This document shows positions 12,360 to 24,474 of a stretch of 64,000 nt of DNA, in pieces (the first letter of the stretch is position 1; the number at the start of each line of letters is the position of its first letter). Origin of the DNA: Acanthosoma haemorrhoidale (taxonomy: Eukaryota; Arthropoda; Insecta; Hemiptera; Acanthosomatidae). The stretch spans positions 113,079,139-113,143,138 of the forward strand of contig OV884011.1 of NCBI GenBank assembly GCA_930367205.1. Direction: 5' to 3'. A program made the position numbers and the translations under genes. A model generated the notes under the pieces. The model did not search any database. It was given only the letters and a program-made list of their open reading frames with translations, and was not told the origin of the DNA.

Positions 12360-13160
12360 TTGTCCTATTCGCCAAACCCGGTAAACCACCCAATGACGCC
12401 TCATCTTACCAACCAATTAGCCTACTCCCTATCCTCTCAAAAATTTCCAAAGAATTTTCTATTAAAACGTCAACTTCCAATTGTTGAATCCAAAAACCTT
12501 TTTCCTATACACCAGTTTAGTTTCCGTAAAAGACATTCCACTGCTCAACAAGGCCTTCGCATTGTTGATCACATTTCCTCAGCCCTTGAATCTAAACAGT
12601 ATTCCACTGCTGAATTTCTAGACATAGCTCAAGCTTTTCACAGGGTCTGGCACGCAGGTTTGCTCTACAAGCTCAAAACATATTTACCACAGACCCTTTT
12701 CCTAATCCTAAAGTCCTACCATCGAAACCGCTTTTTCCAAGTCCGCTGTGGTTTAGAATATTCTAACTACTATCCCATAAAAGCAGGAGTTCCCCAGGAC
12801 AGTGTCCTGGGTCCCATTCTCTATAATATATACACCGCTGATGTACCCTCTATCCCAATACCTTCTTGGCCACATTTGCAGCTAACACTGCAGTCCTATC
12901 ATCCTACCCAGATCCCAATATAGGATCCCATAACCATCAAAAACACCTTGATGAGATCGAGTATTGGTGCAACCAATGGCGGATCAAAGTTAATGAACCA
13001 AAATGTTCCCACATTACCTTCACCCTCTGTTGCAAGTCTTGCCCAATAGTTTATTTTAATACCATACTTAGGCTTTTATCTCGACAAACGACTGACTTGG
13101 AACCCACATACGAGGCTAAAAAGACAAGATCTAAACAGACGATTTGGACAACTGTATAGA
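12360..13160 (+). pseudogene. Reverse transcriptase fragment of copy B
   Basis: Two overlapping frames. The first (12,360-12,923) carries SYQPISLLPILSK in a neighbouring frame, then FRKRHSTAQQ, motif A as FLDIAQAFHRVWHAGLLYKL, and motif B as GVPQDSVLGPILYNIYTADV. The second (12,866-13,159) carries FAANTAVLSS (motif C, normally FADD) and CNQWRIKVNEPKCSH. A 17-base deletion relative to copy A just after TADVPS causes the frame change. FAAN lies at 12,875-12,886 and is identical in sequence to that of copy A. Confidence 0.8.
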
Positions 13161-13223
13161 CTACTTTAAATCCCATCTCTCAATAGAAAATAAATTACTA
13201 ATCTATAAAATTATACTTAAGCC

Positions 13224-13330
13224 AATCTGGACATACGATTACATGGAATTTCTGTAATCCTTTATTATTCCGTCATCCTTAATCTTATAATTAGAGAGCT
13301 AAGGAAAAAAAAAAAAAATCTGGACATACG
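13224..13330 (+). mobile_element. Nested truncated retroposon with target duplication
   Basis: AATCTGGACATACG occurs at 13,224-13,237 and again at 13,317-13,330. Between the two lies an 80-bp insert that ends in CTAAGG plus a 14-base A-run. The insert (CCTTAATCTTATAATTAGAG core) matches the minus-strand tails at 34.5-34.9 kb and the one at 28.05 kb. This is a classic target-primed reverse transcription product: a 5'-truncated copy with an A tail and a 12-14 bp duplication, landed inside LINE copy B. Without it the LINE reads on from GGACATACG to GAATAGAGCTATGGGG. Confidence 0.85.
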
Positions 13331-13984
13331 GAATAGAGCTATGGGGGATAGCAAAAAAGTCGAACATCAACGGTATCCAATCCTTTCAATCAAAAGTCCT
13401 GAGAACAGTAGTAAATGCCCCTTATTACGTCAGGAACAAAACCCTTCTTAACGATCTTAATATACCCTACATTCTTGAACTCATCCCTGCCAAGTTCATG
13501 AAATTCCATAGTAACCTATCTAAGCCAACCACCCTAATCCCATAGCACAGTCATTGCACTACTCCACTCATCCCTATAACCTCCTCGGTTACTGCAATGG
13601 CAGTGGCCTCCTGACCTGCTATAAATGCGTGACAGTGGGAGTCCTGGAAATGGCCAGTTTCTCCAATCATGTCCTGAGCGTATGTGGCTCTCTTGCTCTT
13701 CGTCAGCCTCCACTGGTTCGTATCCGGCGACGTGGCTGACGGAGGAGCGTGGGGGACTTCCCAAGACTCCGCTTCCTCTTTCGCATGCGAGGGAGGTGAC
13801 AACCATGTGGACTTGGGAGGCCCCTGGGCTGTTTGTAAATATTGTATGAATGATCGAGTGAATGATGAATTGTAAATATGGTATGAATGAGAACATTTAT
13901 CTCAATTACTTATTGCCCATTAAATAAGGCAGATTGTAATTTTATCATAATAAAGTTGTTTATATATATATATATATAAAAAAA

Positions 13985-14230
13985 AATTAATCTCTCATTC
14001 ATACCCTATTTACAAAAAACATTCATAGAATAAAGACCAGGTACCCCCTCACAATCGTCCCGCAGTGCTGTCACCTTTCCGGGTATGGAGAGCTACACAG
14101 CACTACGATGGAGTCACATCACCTCTACGTCGCAGTAGAGGGTGTAGGAGAGCCCAAGTGCCTCAGACATTCAGGACATGGAAGAGAAAACGGGCCTGTG
14201 CCGAAAATCCCAGTGGTTAAATTACAATAG
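13985..14230 (-). repeat. Related LINE 3' end, tail-to-tail with copy B
   Basis: Immediately after the A-run of copy B, a minus-strand J1-like 3' region begins. It has CTCATTCATACCCTATTTAC at about 13,996, a GC-richer middle with GTCACC, then CTCAGACATTCAGGACATGG near 14,162, matching the order in copy A (8,073 onwards to 8,265). Divergence from copy A is considerable, so this is a sister subfamily or an older copy. Its own A tail, if any, is merged with that of copy B. Confidence 0.6.
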
Positions 14231-17149
14231 CTAATTGTGTCTATTTCAAAAGGTCTAGTTGAATTTAACTAAATTCATGCTTCCAGCCATCCTATTGACT
14301 CTTTTAAGTCCCTGAAGACGATGTTTTAAGCAGAGAAATGAACCTTGATCAGACACATCTATATTTTATTACATACGAATGTATCGGATGATGAGGTTTT
14401 TATCATTGGATGAAGATATTTGGTGCATTTTAAAATTATTAATAAATGTGAATTTTCAATTTATTCTATGGTATAATTTATGCAATTCGCCTATGTGATT
14501 CGGCGCTTTTTGTAAAACACCTACCATGTTGTGTAAACTGCAGTTTTTGAGATATTGGAAGTAACCTCCAATTGCAGTGGGGTTTGTAGGTTAATGGGTA
14601 CTCGTTCATGTTTTTATTAATTTTATTAAATATTTAATGAGACAAATCATTGTAGAAATTAGCCAATGCATTTCGAAAGGAGACGAGAAAAGCGTCACAC
14701 CCAACCGCTATGATGTTTGCCTTGACCTGTTATAGGGTAAGGTCCTCAACGTCACTGTCTGGACTTGCCCAGGGGAGGTTCTTCCTGCACCGAATCCGTT
14801 CTTTCCATGGCCAGTTAGGAATCCAGATATACCAGCGAAGCTCTGACTACGAACAAAAATGCATTCCCCATATTTCGTAGGTACTCCCGCTTTTTCAATA
14901 ACTATTAGCTGAACAAAAAACATAGTTACAGAGAGTAAGGGCTCGAGTCTTCCAAGTACGAGCCTTACCAATACAAATATAATATTTCTTTAGATGCGCT
15001 CTTGTAAACTTCAGAGAAATCAAGGGACTGCTATAGTTCGCTAAAAAAAAATTCACACTGGTGCTTTTGAGTTGTCGGTTCTCTTTAGTGTTGCATGGAA
15101 ATAATAACACGTACATCAAGTTAACATTGACTGATTACAACTCTGTGACACTTTGATGACCTTAACCCTTACTTTACAGGTACATCAGAAATACAAAAAT
15201 TAGAGTAACGAAAGTGACGAAAATTTTAATTTTGTTAAATACCAAAAGGATATGAAACATCTATAACCTGTAAACATTAAGAAAACAGGAACCTTGGCAT
15301 TATATTTCCGACTGTTGTCTGGTTTTGGGTGGTTTCATATTTTACTCAAGATATATTTTTTTGAAAATTTAGATTTTTTTTCTCAAAAATTCATTCACGA
15401 TATTGATAGACAGTTTTCAGGGTAGTTGACTGTTCAGGATGAACAATGGCGCGTCAACAGAATTCGTTTGCTCTATTAAACAGTTCCAGCTCCCCACAAT
15501 TAATGTCCGAACGATAATAGCCGTTTTAAAATACATTTCTAAACCAAGTTTGTGAACTTTGTCTTCATAATGATTTTCCTGTTGAGTGTAGAATTTAGCA
15601 TAGATACTCTTGCATAGGCTTCTGATTATCCCTTATTAATGTGAAAATTCCAGGTATCTTGGTGATTGGTGATCCTCTACAGAAGTCACACCCTTTTTAA
15701 TGTGATGCGAGTTTTAGTTTATTTCTCGTCTTGACGAGAGCATTACAAAAAATAAATAGATTGGCTAATTAATAAAATGTCTTTCAATTTTTACAGCCAT
15801 ATGCTATGAAGTTTATAATATATAGTGTAAATAAAATGTGCTGCTACATTTAATAAGGAACAGTAAGATTATCAGGAAGGCGTGTCGAGGAAGAAGGAAA
15901 AGTGTGGGAGCTACTAAGTTAAAAAGAAACTAAAAAACGATGCCGGTTCGCCTTGCAAGGACCGTTAGTAGCCTTCCCAGCAGTTGACCGTTCTTATTGC
16001 ATACAAAGAATTATAGGATACAGCTAGCTTATCCCAGTCCCTTTCTAGATGTCTTCATCGTAGTATTTCAGGGTATTTTCTTTTGAGCTTAGATTACGTT
16101 TTAACATTCTAATACCCACAGATAGATTTTATTATCCTTAGCTCTGAATAAGTAGGATTATACCTAAGTATATGTATTTGTATTATATACAAAGAGTTTA
16201 AGCTTAATAAACTTTTTGAGACTATACCCCATTAAAAACAACGGTGATCATATAAATAATGTAAAATACTTGAACGACGGTTATTTATATAAATATTGTG
16301 CAAACAATAGCGCACTAAGGGAGGATTACTCACTCCCATTCCAGGGATGAGGCAGGGTTGATTTCCAATCTAATACTAGAATATGTATTTTTCGCTTTCT
16401 TCTGCCCTAAACTTCAATAATCTAGATAAAGCATTTTCACCAAAATTTTTCATGGCCAAGCAAGGAACAAATGACTGAATTATGACACGAATAATCAATT
16501 TAAATTGACTGCTCTGAAATTTTTATTAATTGGAATGTCGTTTATATTCAATTAATTTCATTTCTGTTACCGGCCACACGGCGTCCAAATACCGTGTCCG
16601 TTATCCAGGAGGGAAAGCATCTTACTTTAAACCTAAGATAGCTTCTGAGGCTCAATCAGAATGAGAATGACAAGGGGGAGTTAACAGTTAATGGCAGTTA
16701 AATTTTCCGCAAAATTTATATCTTCAATCAAAAGAATTTCAACGTAAACAAGAATGTTTTTTTAAGATCGATTGAGTCATTTTACGACTATCGTAGAACA
16801 CACTGAGTTTAGAGCCTCCTAGCTTTGTAATATCTTCAGCTTTAAAGTGAACAAAGTACATTTTCACAAACTTTAATATTCCATAAATATGGATTGATGA
16901 ATAGTTAAAGATTGATACAGAGTAGAATGGATGGAATCAGTGACTCCTTTCTCTCAAACCGGTTGAAATATAAATTAAAACTTTAATCGCGTATTTTCTA
17001 AACATTCTAATTAAAGTTTTTTACCATAATGCAAATTTGTTTAGCATGCAATGTGCTGTTGCATACCCGAAACCAGGCCGTCCATTAAGTGAGACAGGAT
17101 TTTATTATGGCTGTAGTATAAATTCTTACGAATCTACTAATACATGAAA
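14231..17149. other. Long non-coding stretch
   Basis: No gene or named repeat recognised. Short frames at 14,708-15,119 (minus) have no family signature. Old, unrecognisable repeats are likely. Confidence 0.5.
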
Positions 17150-17540
17150 CAGACATATGCGTACAATTATAAACTCTCTAGAAGCTCAAACCATCAAAGA
17201 CATCTTAACAAGACAGAATTGGTGCAATCAATGGGGAATCAAAGTCAATGAACGAAAATACCTCCCCTCACATTTACCCTCCAACGCAAGCAATATCCAT
17301 CCTTTATAACTCCATACCTCTTCCTGTTCGTGATACGGTGGGGTATCTTAACTTCATCTTGACAAAAGACAGACATAGGATCGGACATACGATTCCACGA
17401 CTGTCGAACGTTCCCTTATATCTTAACCCCACCCGCCTTACTAACTCATCGTGTACCGGACCGATGTCACCAATCTTTCGACTCGTGACTTCTCTTGTAA
17501 ATTTTTTCTTCTTCCAAATTTCAACGTCATTCTCTTAGAT
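17150..17540 (+). pseudogene. Decayed J1-type LINE RT thumb fragment
   Basis: The plus strand keeps LEAQTIKDILTRQNWCNQWG and IKVNERK, then after frame changes YLNFILTKDRHR, which parallels CNQWRIKVNE..K and YLGFHLDKRLTW of J1. Homology covers only the thumb region. It overlaps in content with the copy starting at 18,195, so these are two separate insertions and not one interrupted element. Confidence 0.6.
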
Positions 17541-18194
17541 AACGGACTGTAGCAAGCTTACTTCCGAAAATCACCCGTTCCTCTAATCACCTTCTTGGAG
17601 GTAGAAGCGGAAGCTAGTGATGAGCTTATTTTCATCCCTCTCTCCCAAGCTAATGCATTAAAACACTCACGCAGAACATATCATCAACTCAACTGTTTTA
17701 TTATGCCTTATCTTGGTGTTTATAATTCTGCATGTTAGCATGGCAACTTTCACCTCAACTCTATTTAATAAAAAGTTAGCAACAGTGTTTATAATCAATA
17801 GTATTAATTAGCAATTAGCGCTATCCAATAATTAATTTCAACACCCTTCCTCGTGAGAGCAAATTTCTTTATTGGTAAAGGTTATGTAACGGAAACAAGG
17901 TCTTCCCCCGCACTCCTCGGTAAGAAATACGCAGGCTCATTAAGATAACGGTTTTTTTTTTTAGATTTTGACTTATACTCATATATTATATAACTTTTTC
18001 ATATGTCAAAATAATATAATTCATAAACAGAGAAAATGGAATACTGTTTGATTAAGAAATCAGAGAGGACTTCTCGGTAACTCAATATTGAGCTAAAATG
18101 GTCCACACAATACTTCTTGGTTCTCAACCTTGCCCAAGCCATTTACTTATATTATGCAATATCTGCAGTGAAATAAAATCTTCAGTCTAATATC
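17541..18194. other. Non-coding spacer between two LINE relics
   Basis: AT-rich sequence without recognisable coding content. The first bases may be residual LINE. Confidence 0.4.
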
Positions 18195-18835
18195 AGAGTC
18201 ACTTCCATCTCGACGAAAAGCTGACATGGAACACACGAGGCTAAAAAGACAGGAACTAAACAGACGATTTGGATAACTGTACAGTCTACTTCGAATGACA
18301 TCCCATCTCTCGATAGAGAATAATCTACAAAGTTATACATGATCCAATCTGGACATACGGAATAGAGCTATGGGGACAGCAAAAACATCGAACAACAAGC
18401 GAATCCTATCCTTTCAATCAAAACTCCTGAAAACCAATAATAAATGCCATTTGTTACTTCAGCAACAAAACCCTTCATAATGATCTTAATATACCCTACA
18501 TTCTTGAACTCATACCTTCCAAGTTCATAAAACTCTATAGTAACCTATCTGCAGCTCTCGCGCTCTTGGTCAGCCTCCGCTCTTATCCAGTGACGCGGCT
18601 GACGGAGGAGAGTGGGGTACTTCCCAAGACTCCGCTTCCTCTTTCGCACGAGAGGGAGGTGACAATCATTTGGACTTAGGAGGCCTCTGGGCTGTTTGTA
18701 AATACTGTATGAATGAACGAGTGAATGAAAATTGTAAATATGGTATGAATGAGATCATTCATCACAATTACTTATTCCCTAATGAGGAAGATTGTAATTT
18801 TATCATAATTAAAGTTGTTAAAGTGTAAAATATCA
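18195..18835 (+). mobile_element. J1 LINE 3' fragment (copy C)
   Basis: Begins with a decayed HLDEKLTWN thumb motif, followed by GGACATACGGAATAGAGCTA (without the nested insert seen in copy B) and ATACCCTACATTCTTGAACT. It ends with the J1 3' untranslated region including GTAAATATGGTATGAATGAG and ATCATAATTAAAGTTGTT. About 170 bp present in copies A and B between CCATAGTAACC and the GCTCTTGGTCAGCC block are missing. No open frame survives. Confidence 0.8.
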
Positions 18836-20094
18836 GAGTACAACAACATCCCTTCTTTACGACCTTTGCAACCGTCCCCAAACTCAAACACAACTAAGCA
18901 CTGCTCACTTCATTTGATATTATTATGACCCACAAAGGATCTGAAATGTGTAAGAATGGCATTAGTATAACTCTTAGTTAGGCAAACAAATTAGTGAACC
19001 TGTGGTTGTTGGGTACGATTTTGAGAGGAATGAATCAGTCATGCCTGACTGGAGATTACTGCCAATACGACAATTTGGCTCTATAATAACCAAGACCTAA
19101 ATTACCTGCATCGTGAGCCATTCGCCATTGCTGCCATTATAGTAATTTGGTTAGATAGTTTTTTTTCCAACTTCTTTGGACACCCAACCAAGTACCCCCT
19201 ATGTTATATCTTAGTTTATCTTTCTCCCTTACTATTAAGACCCTGTCATCGACGTAACCTATTACTTCATATCCAGCATCATCATTAGCTTTATTAATAA
19301 TTTACCTTAAAAGGGAATAATACCCTTTCTTAACATCCTTTAGCAGACTTCATGATGATTTTCTTCTACCCTTAAAACTTAAAACGAGGTTTCAGTGTGG
19401 TTATTTAGTTCAGTAACTTCAAAGTATTGTTCGACACTAGTCTTGGGCTGTCATTTCTATTGCCTGTGGTGGTATCAAAGATAACCATGAATTTGCAGAG
19501 ACCAGTCCCTTTGTTTGACCGTTATTTTTTTAATATAGCAGGCATTATTTACAATGGAGAAGAGGCCGTATGAAAGATAATGAGAACCCATGGAAGAAGA
19601 ATAAAAATAAGTTTATAAACTAAATAGCAGTAACCATATAATTGTCAATTTACATTCTTTATTTGCATGGTAACCTGTCTTGATTATGATGCCATTCCTC
19701 ATATACTGGTTTTAAATTGCGGAGGTGAGGATAATGCTTATGTTGGTTTTTATTCTGCTTGTGGATAACAGCAGCTCTTTGATATAAAGAACCTAAGTGT
19801 ACCTCTCTCTAAAATTCCCTAATATATCTTAATGAGCATCTTGCTATAACTTACTTAAATTTTATTTCAAATTTTCTTATTAGAAAGTTCGAATTTCTCC
19901 GGTTTTGTAGTGTCCAAGCTCACCTGGTTTAGGCATTACTTCTTCATTGTGGGAAGTAGACTTTCAGACTCTTGAACTATTAATACACATCAATGAATAC
20001 CTTGAGTTTATATTTTCCTAAAGAGCATTAGATTGAAGTTCTATGGCCAGGTCACAGATATAATCGTATAATGAATATATTAATATTTGTATAA
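18836..20094. other. Non-coding, nothing recognised
   Basis: AT-rich, no gene or repeat signal that I can support. Confidence 0.5.
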
Positions 20095-20460
20095 TGTAGT
20101 GTTAAGTATTGCCACCGGGGGTGTCACGGCACGGAATTCCCCACCGTGACCTTTCCTCCCTCCCCTCGAAATGCCAGCTTTCCATCCATGAGGTGAAAGG
20201 ATCCATCCGTTGCAATCCTTGTGTTGCGCCAGCTCCAACTCATGACTCGGGCTTACATGATATTTGTGGACCGTTAGACCAAGGACATCCATGCGCCAAG
20301 GGCGCCGAATGGCCACGTAGAGCGAAACAGAACAAAATGTCACAAGGGACTTTCTAGCCTCGTGAATAATCATAGCCAAGAGCGGCCAAAGAAGGTGTTT
20401 CAGCCTATCCCGAAAAGTGAACAAAGAGTGAAAGTGTGGCTGAGTTAAGCCATGAAACAA
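20095..20460. other. GC-richer island with hairpin, unknown
   Basis: A block clearly richer in G+C than its surroundings, with open frames on both strands (82 codons plus, 126 codons minus). It contains an inverted pair GTCACGG (near 20,122) and CCGTGAC (near 20,144) around GAATTC. Neither frame shows a known domain. Frames on both strands are expected in GC-rich DNA. It may be part of an unknown repeat or an old retro-insert. Confidence 0.3.
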
Positions 20461-21719
20461 TGCTGTTCATGTCCAGGGAACTAATCTGTCTCTTCTGTTT
20501 TTCCCCTTATTCAGTGCTATTGTTGGCATACATACGATACATTACGATAATCATGATGAGTAATGTCACTCATAATCGTTCCACAGATCTAACCGTGATT
20601 GCATGCAATCCAATGCCTATTGAGACGACGATATGCTAATTACAAAGCGAAACGTTATACATTTTTTGAACACGGAGTTTAAAAAGTATACTTACTGTTC
20701 ATTTGAAACTACTTGAAGTACTTTTTTTACCAAGACATATGAAATTATTTACGGAGATTCCATTTGATTTCAAGCTCTCTTAAAAAAAATATTTGGGTGT
20801 GAATCGTTTTATAGATAGCTATTGGCAAGCATTTTTTAAAGTAGGATGTTTTCGATTTGTCGGTGACCAGAGTTCAACAAGTAGTCGAGTAAGAAGACAA
20901 GTCCACTCATTATCACTTAAGTATGTTTTCTGGTGTCTTTTCGTTTCAAGAGTTTTATCTTATCATTATATGAGTGTGAATTCCGTTTCCCCACATTATC
21001 ACCTTGAGAATTTATAAGTGAACAACCCGTTATCGGACACGTGAGGAGATAGCTCTCCCGTAGCTTTTGTTAAAATTTTCTTGGACATAATAAGAAATAA
21101 ATGGATATGCATTGCATAAAAATAAGTTGCGAACATTTAAAAGCAAATGGTTCCTAGCAGTTACAGATGGTTAGAAAATCTCCCTAATGAAATAATTACG
21201 TAAAATATAATTTGCTAAGGTATTGATACTTAAAGAGGGACGTTTACATTTGTATATTTGCACTTTGGGCTGTTCATCAAGTTTGAGTCTTTCATATTGC
21301 CAATAAAAGAATATTTAGGAGGGACAAAAGCTTAATGAACAACTGCAAATATAAGTAAAGTTATTGAGATTATGCTTTGAGAAATAAAAGACTAAACTAT
21401 TTAACACCTTTTTTACTAAGAATTTTACTTGTTATGACATTTAACACTCCACAGCAAACTTGTTTTATACCTTTAGAAATCATGCAGCATCTTCGACGTC
21501 AGTTAAAATTACAATATTCGACTCGATACCTACGTTTAACGATTTCTGTGTATGTTTACTCATAGACTCCATTATCATGTGAAATCTCATCATAATCTTT
21601 ACTTTCCATTAACAATCCTCATCTAGGTCTTGAGGTTATATTAGTTGGTATTTCAATTGGTAACTTTTTTCCTAACCATATTCTAGGCCGAATTCTTTAA
21701 AAATATTCATCCATCATTA
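20461..21719. other. Non-coding, nothing recognised
   Basis: Short frames only, all without features. AT-rich. Confidence 0.5.
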
Positions 21720-21782
21720 TCTAATGGTACAAGTCAATCGTCTAATGATACAAATCGATCATCTAATGATACAAGTTAATCA
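21720..21782. repeat. 21-bp minisatellite, three units
   Basis: Three head-to-tail 21-base units (21,720, 21,741 and 21,762), each of the form TCTAATGRTACAARTYRATC, differing by a few transitions. The unit length is a multiple of three, but no frame around it is long enough to suggest a protein repeat. Confidence 0.85.
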
Positions 21783-22694
21783 CCCTTCATCTAGTGGAAT
21801 ACCATATCGCGCGGAATCCATTCCTTAAAAATCATTCTTAGTTGTATATTCGTTCATACCATGTCACATAGAGTGACAACACTAGAAACAAGGATGAAGC
21901 CTAATAATGATTCTAAATGACATTTACATTACACAATTAGTTAATTAATATTCACATGGACACAGGATACAAGAGTTGCCTTGTACCAGCATACATATTA
22001 GTTCGCCCTTTGTGTCAGAAACTAATGCAGTCAATCCACATCGTTTGGCTAACGGAATCCGATTTCATCAATGACACCACGTTTCCGTATGCAGGTGGAA
22101 CATCGTGTCTCTTCCTACCTGATGACAATGATGATACCACCGTGAGTACTTCCTCCTTACATCACATTTCCCTCCTTATTCGTCACAATAAGTACTAACT
22201 GGAAAGTTGCCAGGGCTCATTTAGTTTTTTTAGAATTTGTTCGGTAACCCTAAGCCTTTTAATGTATGCTAGTTGATCCAAGGATCAGTTTTTGGAGGAG
22301 CAGGCATTTTCTCCCCATTAGATCAGATATCTTTTTTTTATAGCAATCAAATTATGGCCCCATAAATTTTTAACTAACTAATTTTTCTTTTTGGAAATAT
22401 AAATGCAAAATTAGGGTCATAAAAATTCAATGTTGTGATATGAATCACACTATGGATGGTTTTGGTTATCTCATTGTAGTGACAACCAATATATTTTTGA
22501 TCGAGTCCAATAAGTCTTATAAACCTTATTACTGTAGTGAAAATTAATTAATTATGTAATTAATCACACTTAATCATGTATTGTGGATTTCATACTGTGT
22601 TTAGCTTCATGGTGGCATCAATTGAAACTGAGTTTAAGTAATAAAAAAAATGGGATCCAAAATTAGTTTTGTAATTTAAATAATTACTCCTCAG
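21783..22694. other. Non-coding, nothing recognised
   Basis: AT-rich. An 80-codon frame at 21,956-22,198 has no recognisable feature. Confidence 0.45.
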
Positions 22695-22977
22695 TCTCTC
22701 CACAAATATAGTTTATTAAACAATATCGTTTACGACAGCTCTAAGGTATCATCTTCAGTTGCCAATTAATGGTCTAACATTTTATAACATGTACATTCAT
22801 ATAAGGAACAGATTAATGGTCGTTATAGCTACTGACTGACAACATTCTACAACTAAGTTCATTCATGTCGTAGAGTGAAGTCAGTTCCTATATGTTTTAA
22901 AATTATATACCATTAATTTGCAACTGAGGATTGTGCTTGAGCTGTCGAATAGTTTAAGAAACTATATTGCGGAGAGA
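22695..22977. mobile_element. Foldback MITE, about 280 bp
   Basis: The two halves are imperfect reverse complements. The left arm has CTCTCCACAAATATAGTTT, CGACAGCTCT and TCTTCAGTTGCCAATTAATG. The right arm read backwards has CTCTCCGCAATATAGTTTCT, CGACAGCTCA and CCTCAGTTGCAAATTAATGG. Pairing continues through AGGAAC/GTTCCT towards a short centre. There is no transposase frame. A partial relative lies at 39,085-39,165. Superfamily not assigned. Confidence 0.7.
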
Positions 22978-23049
22978 AAAAGGAATTATTAATAAACTAC
23001 GTCCATCCCAAACAGGCACCAACCGTACAGTTTTGGTATGTTCTGTTTT

Positions 23050-23215
23050 AGGTATGGACAGCGGTTGTTGCGTGAGTTTTTAATTTGACAGGTTTGATTG
23101 CTGGGCTATGCAAGGATTTTTATCTGGGGCGAGGTCAGGTGGGCTCAGTCTGACGGCTGACCATTTCCTTCGACCTGAACAGTCCTCCCGCGCGGACTTC
23201 TCTCTACATTAATCT
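23050..23215 (+). repeat. Candidate tRNA-derived SINE
   Basis: A degenerate pol III B box (GGTTTGATTGCTGG, 23,091-23,104) is preceded by an A-box-like TGGACAGCGGTTG about 35 bases upstream and followed by CAAGGATTTTT. The same B box plus AAGGATTTTT order occurs at 25,762 (plus) and 42,385-42,415 (minus). The tail is not defined. Confidence 0.4.
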
Positions 23216-24474
23216 TCTTGTTTCACGAAGGGGTGCTCCGGTCGTGGATTTACCGATTTTAGTAACTGTTTGGTAATGTTACTAGCTTGAAAAATATTTT
23301 AAATATTTCCAAGGGGCTTTTAAAATGGGCGCAAAGGGCCAAAAAAAAAACTCATCTACATTTTGTACAAATGCAACCTTGTTACCACAGTTGGACGGCT
23401 TAATTTCTTCTTTTAATACAAAGCAACAGAAATTAGGTTTGATTTGTTTATTAGTAAAGAAAATAAAGGTGTAATTAATAAAAACCCTTTTATTCATATC
23501 TCCAATTAATTTAAGGAGGCAGAGTTATAGAAAAGGTGACATGGTTTTAGATCCATATAAAGTTTGGTTTGGGTCGGTGGAGTTATCTCCCATTTTCGTG
23601 ACTTAAAAACATAAAACGAAGGGTATTGAAATAATATGTTAATAAAATAAAGCCAAACCGACCTATGGAGAAACTAAGGTTATATTCGTTTTCAGCACTC
23701 AAGAAAAGCCTTGAATACTATAATTAAAAAAAAAAATCAATGTAAATGTGATGGGTTGAACAATTAAGAGCTCCGTTACGAAGTTGTGAAAAAGTGGGGA
23801 AAACAACTTTAATGACTGTTTTACAATAACAACTATAATCGGCTCTTGATAATGACTGTTTGTTGCTGAAAACTATTATGTATAATACATATGTATACCA
23901 ATCTTGGAAAGATTAACTAAACAAAATACAGTCTACTATAGTCCCAAACACAACTCAGATATTATTCACTACGTCCATAACTTTAATTATGTGCATAGTA
24001 CCCTATTCAATAAGAAAATATTTGTTGTTTTTTTCTAAATAACCATGGAATGATTAATGACACTTAATTAAACCTCATAACATAAACCCATGAAATGAAA
24101 CCTTCTTGTGAAAATTCACATATCCAGATCGAAAAGTGATCTCAATGATTATAACATAGAGGCGATAACATGACTTTCTGGGTTTGAAAAAAATAAATGC
24201 AACGAGCTCAAAAAAAAAGTATGCCGATTGACAGAGAAAAATATGTGGCCTTTCACATAAAACATCCATAATCGCATATAAAGGTAAAAATGTATTTAAA
24301 AAAAAAATAACGCACATACCGCATCGGTCAGAAACCACTTTTTCATACCTTAAGAATCTATTATATAACGTGACACTGACCTCATACCTTATTTAGAGTT
24401 TTTTTTTCTGACCTTAAGTTAGATATCCTTTTAAAGCATTATATACTAAATAAATAAATATCAACACAATAGTT
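23216..24474. other. Non-coding, nothing recognised
   Basis: AT-rich with A-runs (23,340, 23,727 and 24,300). No gene or repeat that I can support. Confidence 0.5.

Larger units (their letters stand above)
11270..13985 (+). mobile_element. J1 Jockey-type LINE, longest copy (B)
   Basis: The most complete J1 copy in the window. In order it holds an ORF1 (gag-like) remnant at 11,275-11,552, the last part of the endonuclease at about 11,556-11,660, reverse transcriptase fingers, palm and thumb at about 12,180-13,160, a nested retroposon fragment at 13,238-13,318, the polymerase C-terminal remnant, and the 3' untranslated region. It ends in TAATAAAGTTGTT followed by a TA microsatellite and an A-run at 13,961-13,985. 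Most of the endonuclease is missing, so ORF1 runs straight into the endonuclease end. Many stops and frame changes make it dead. J1 relics at 8.0, 18.2 and 31.7 kb match parts of it. Confidence 0.85.

Noticed and set aside
13534..13896. 120- and 83-codon minus-strand frames, and similar plus-strand frames at 8,027-8,362
   Set aside because: They lie in the 3' region of the J1 LINE and are antisense to it. The similarity between loci is due to the repeat, not to a conserved protein.
20080..20460. 126-codon minus-strand frame as a gene
   Set aside because: GC-rich DNA gives long frames on both strands; no domain or splice context supports either.
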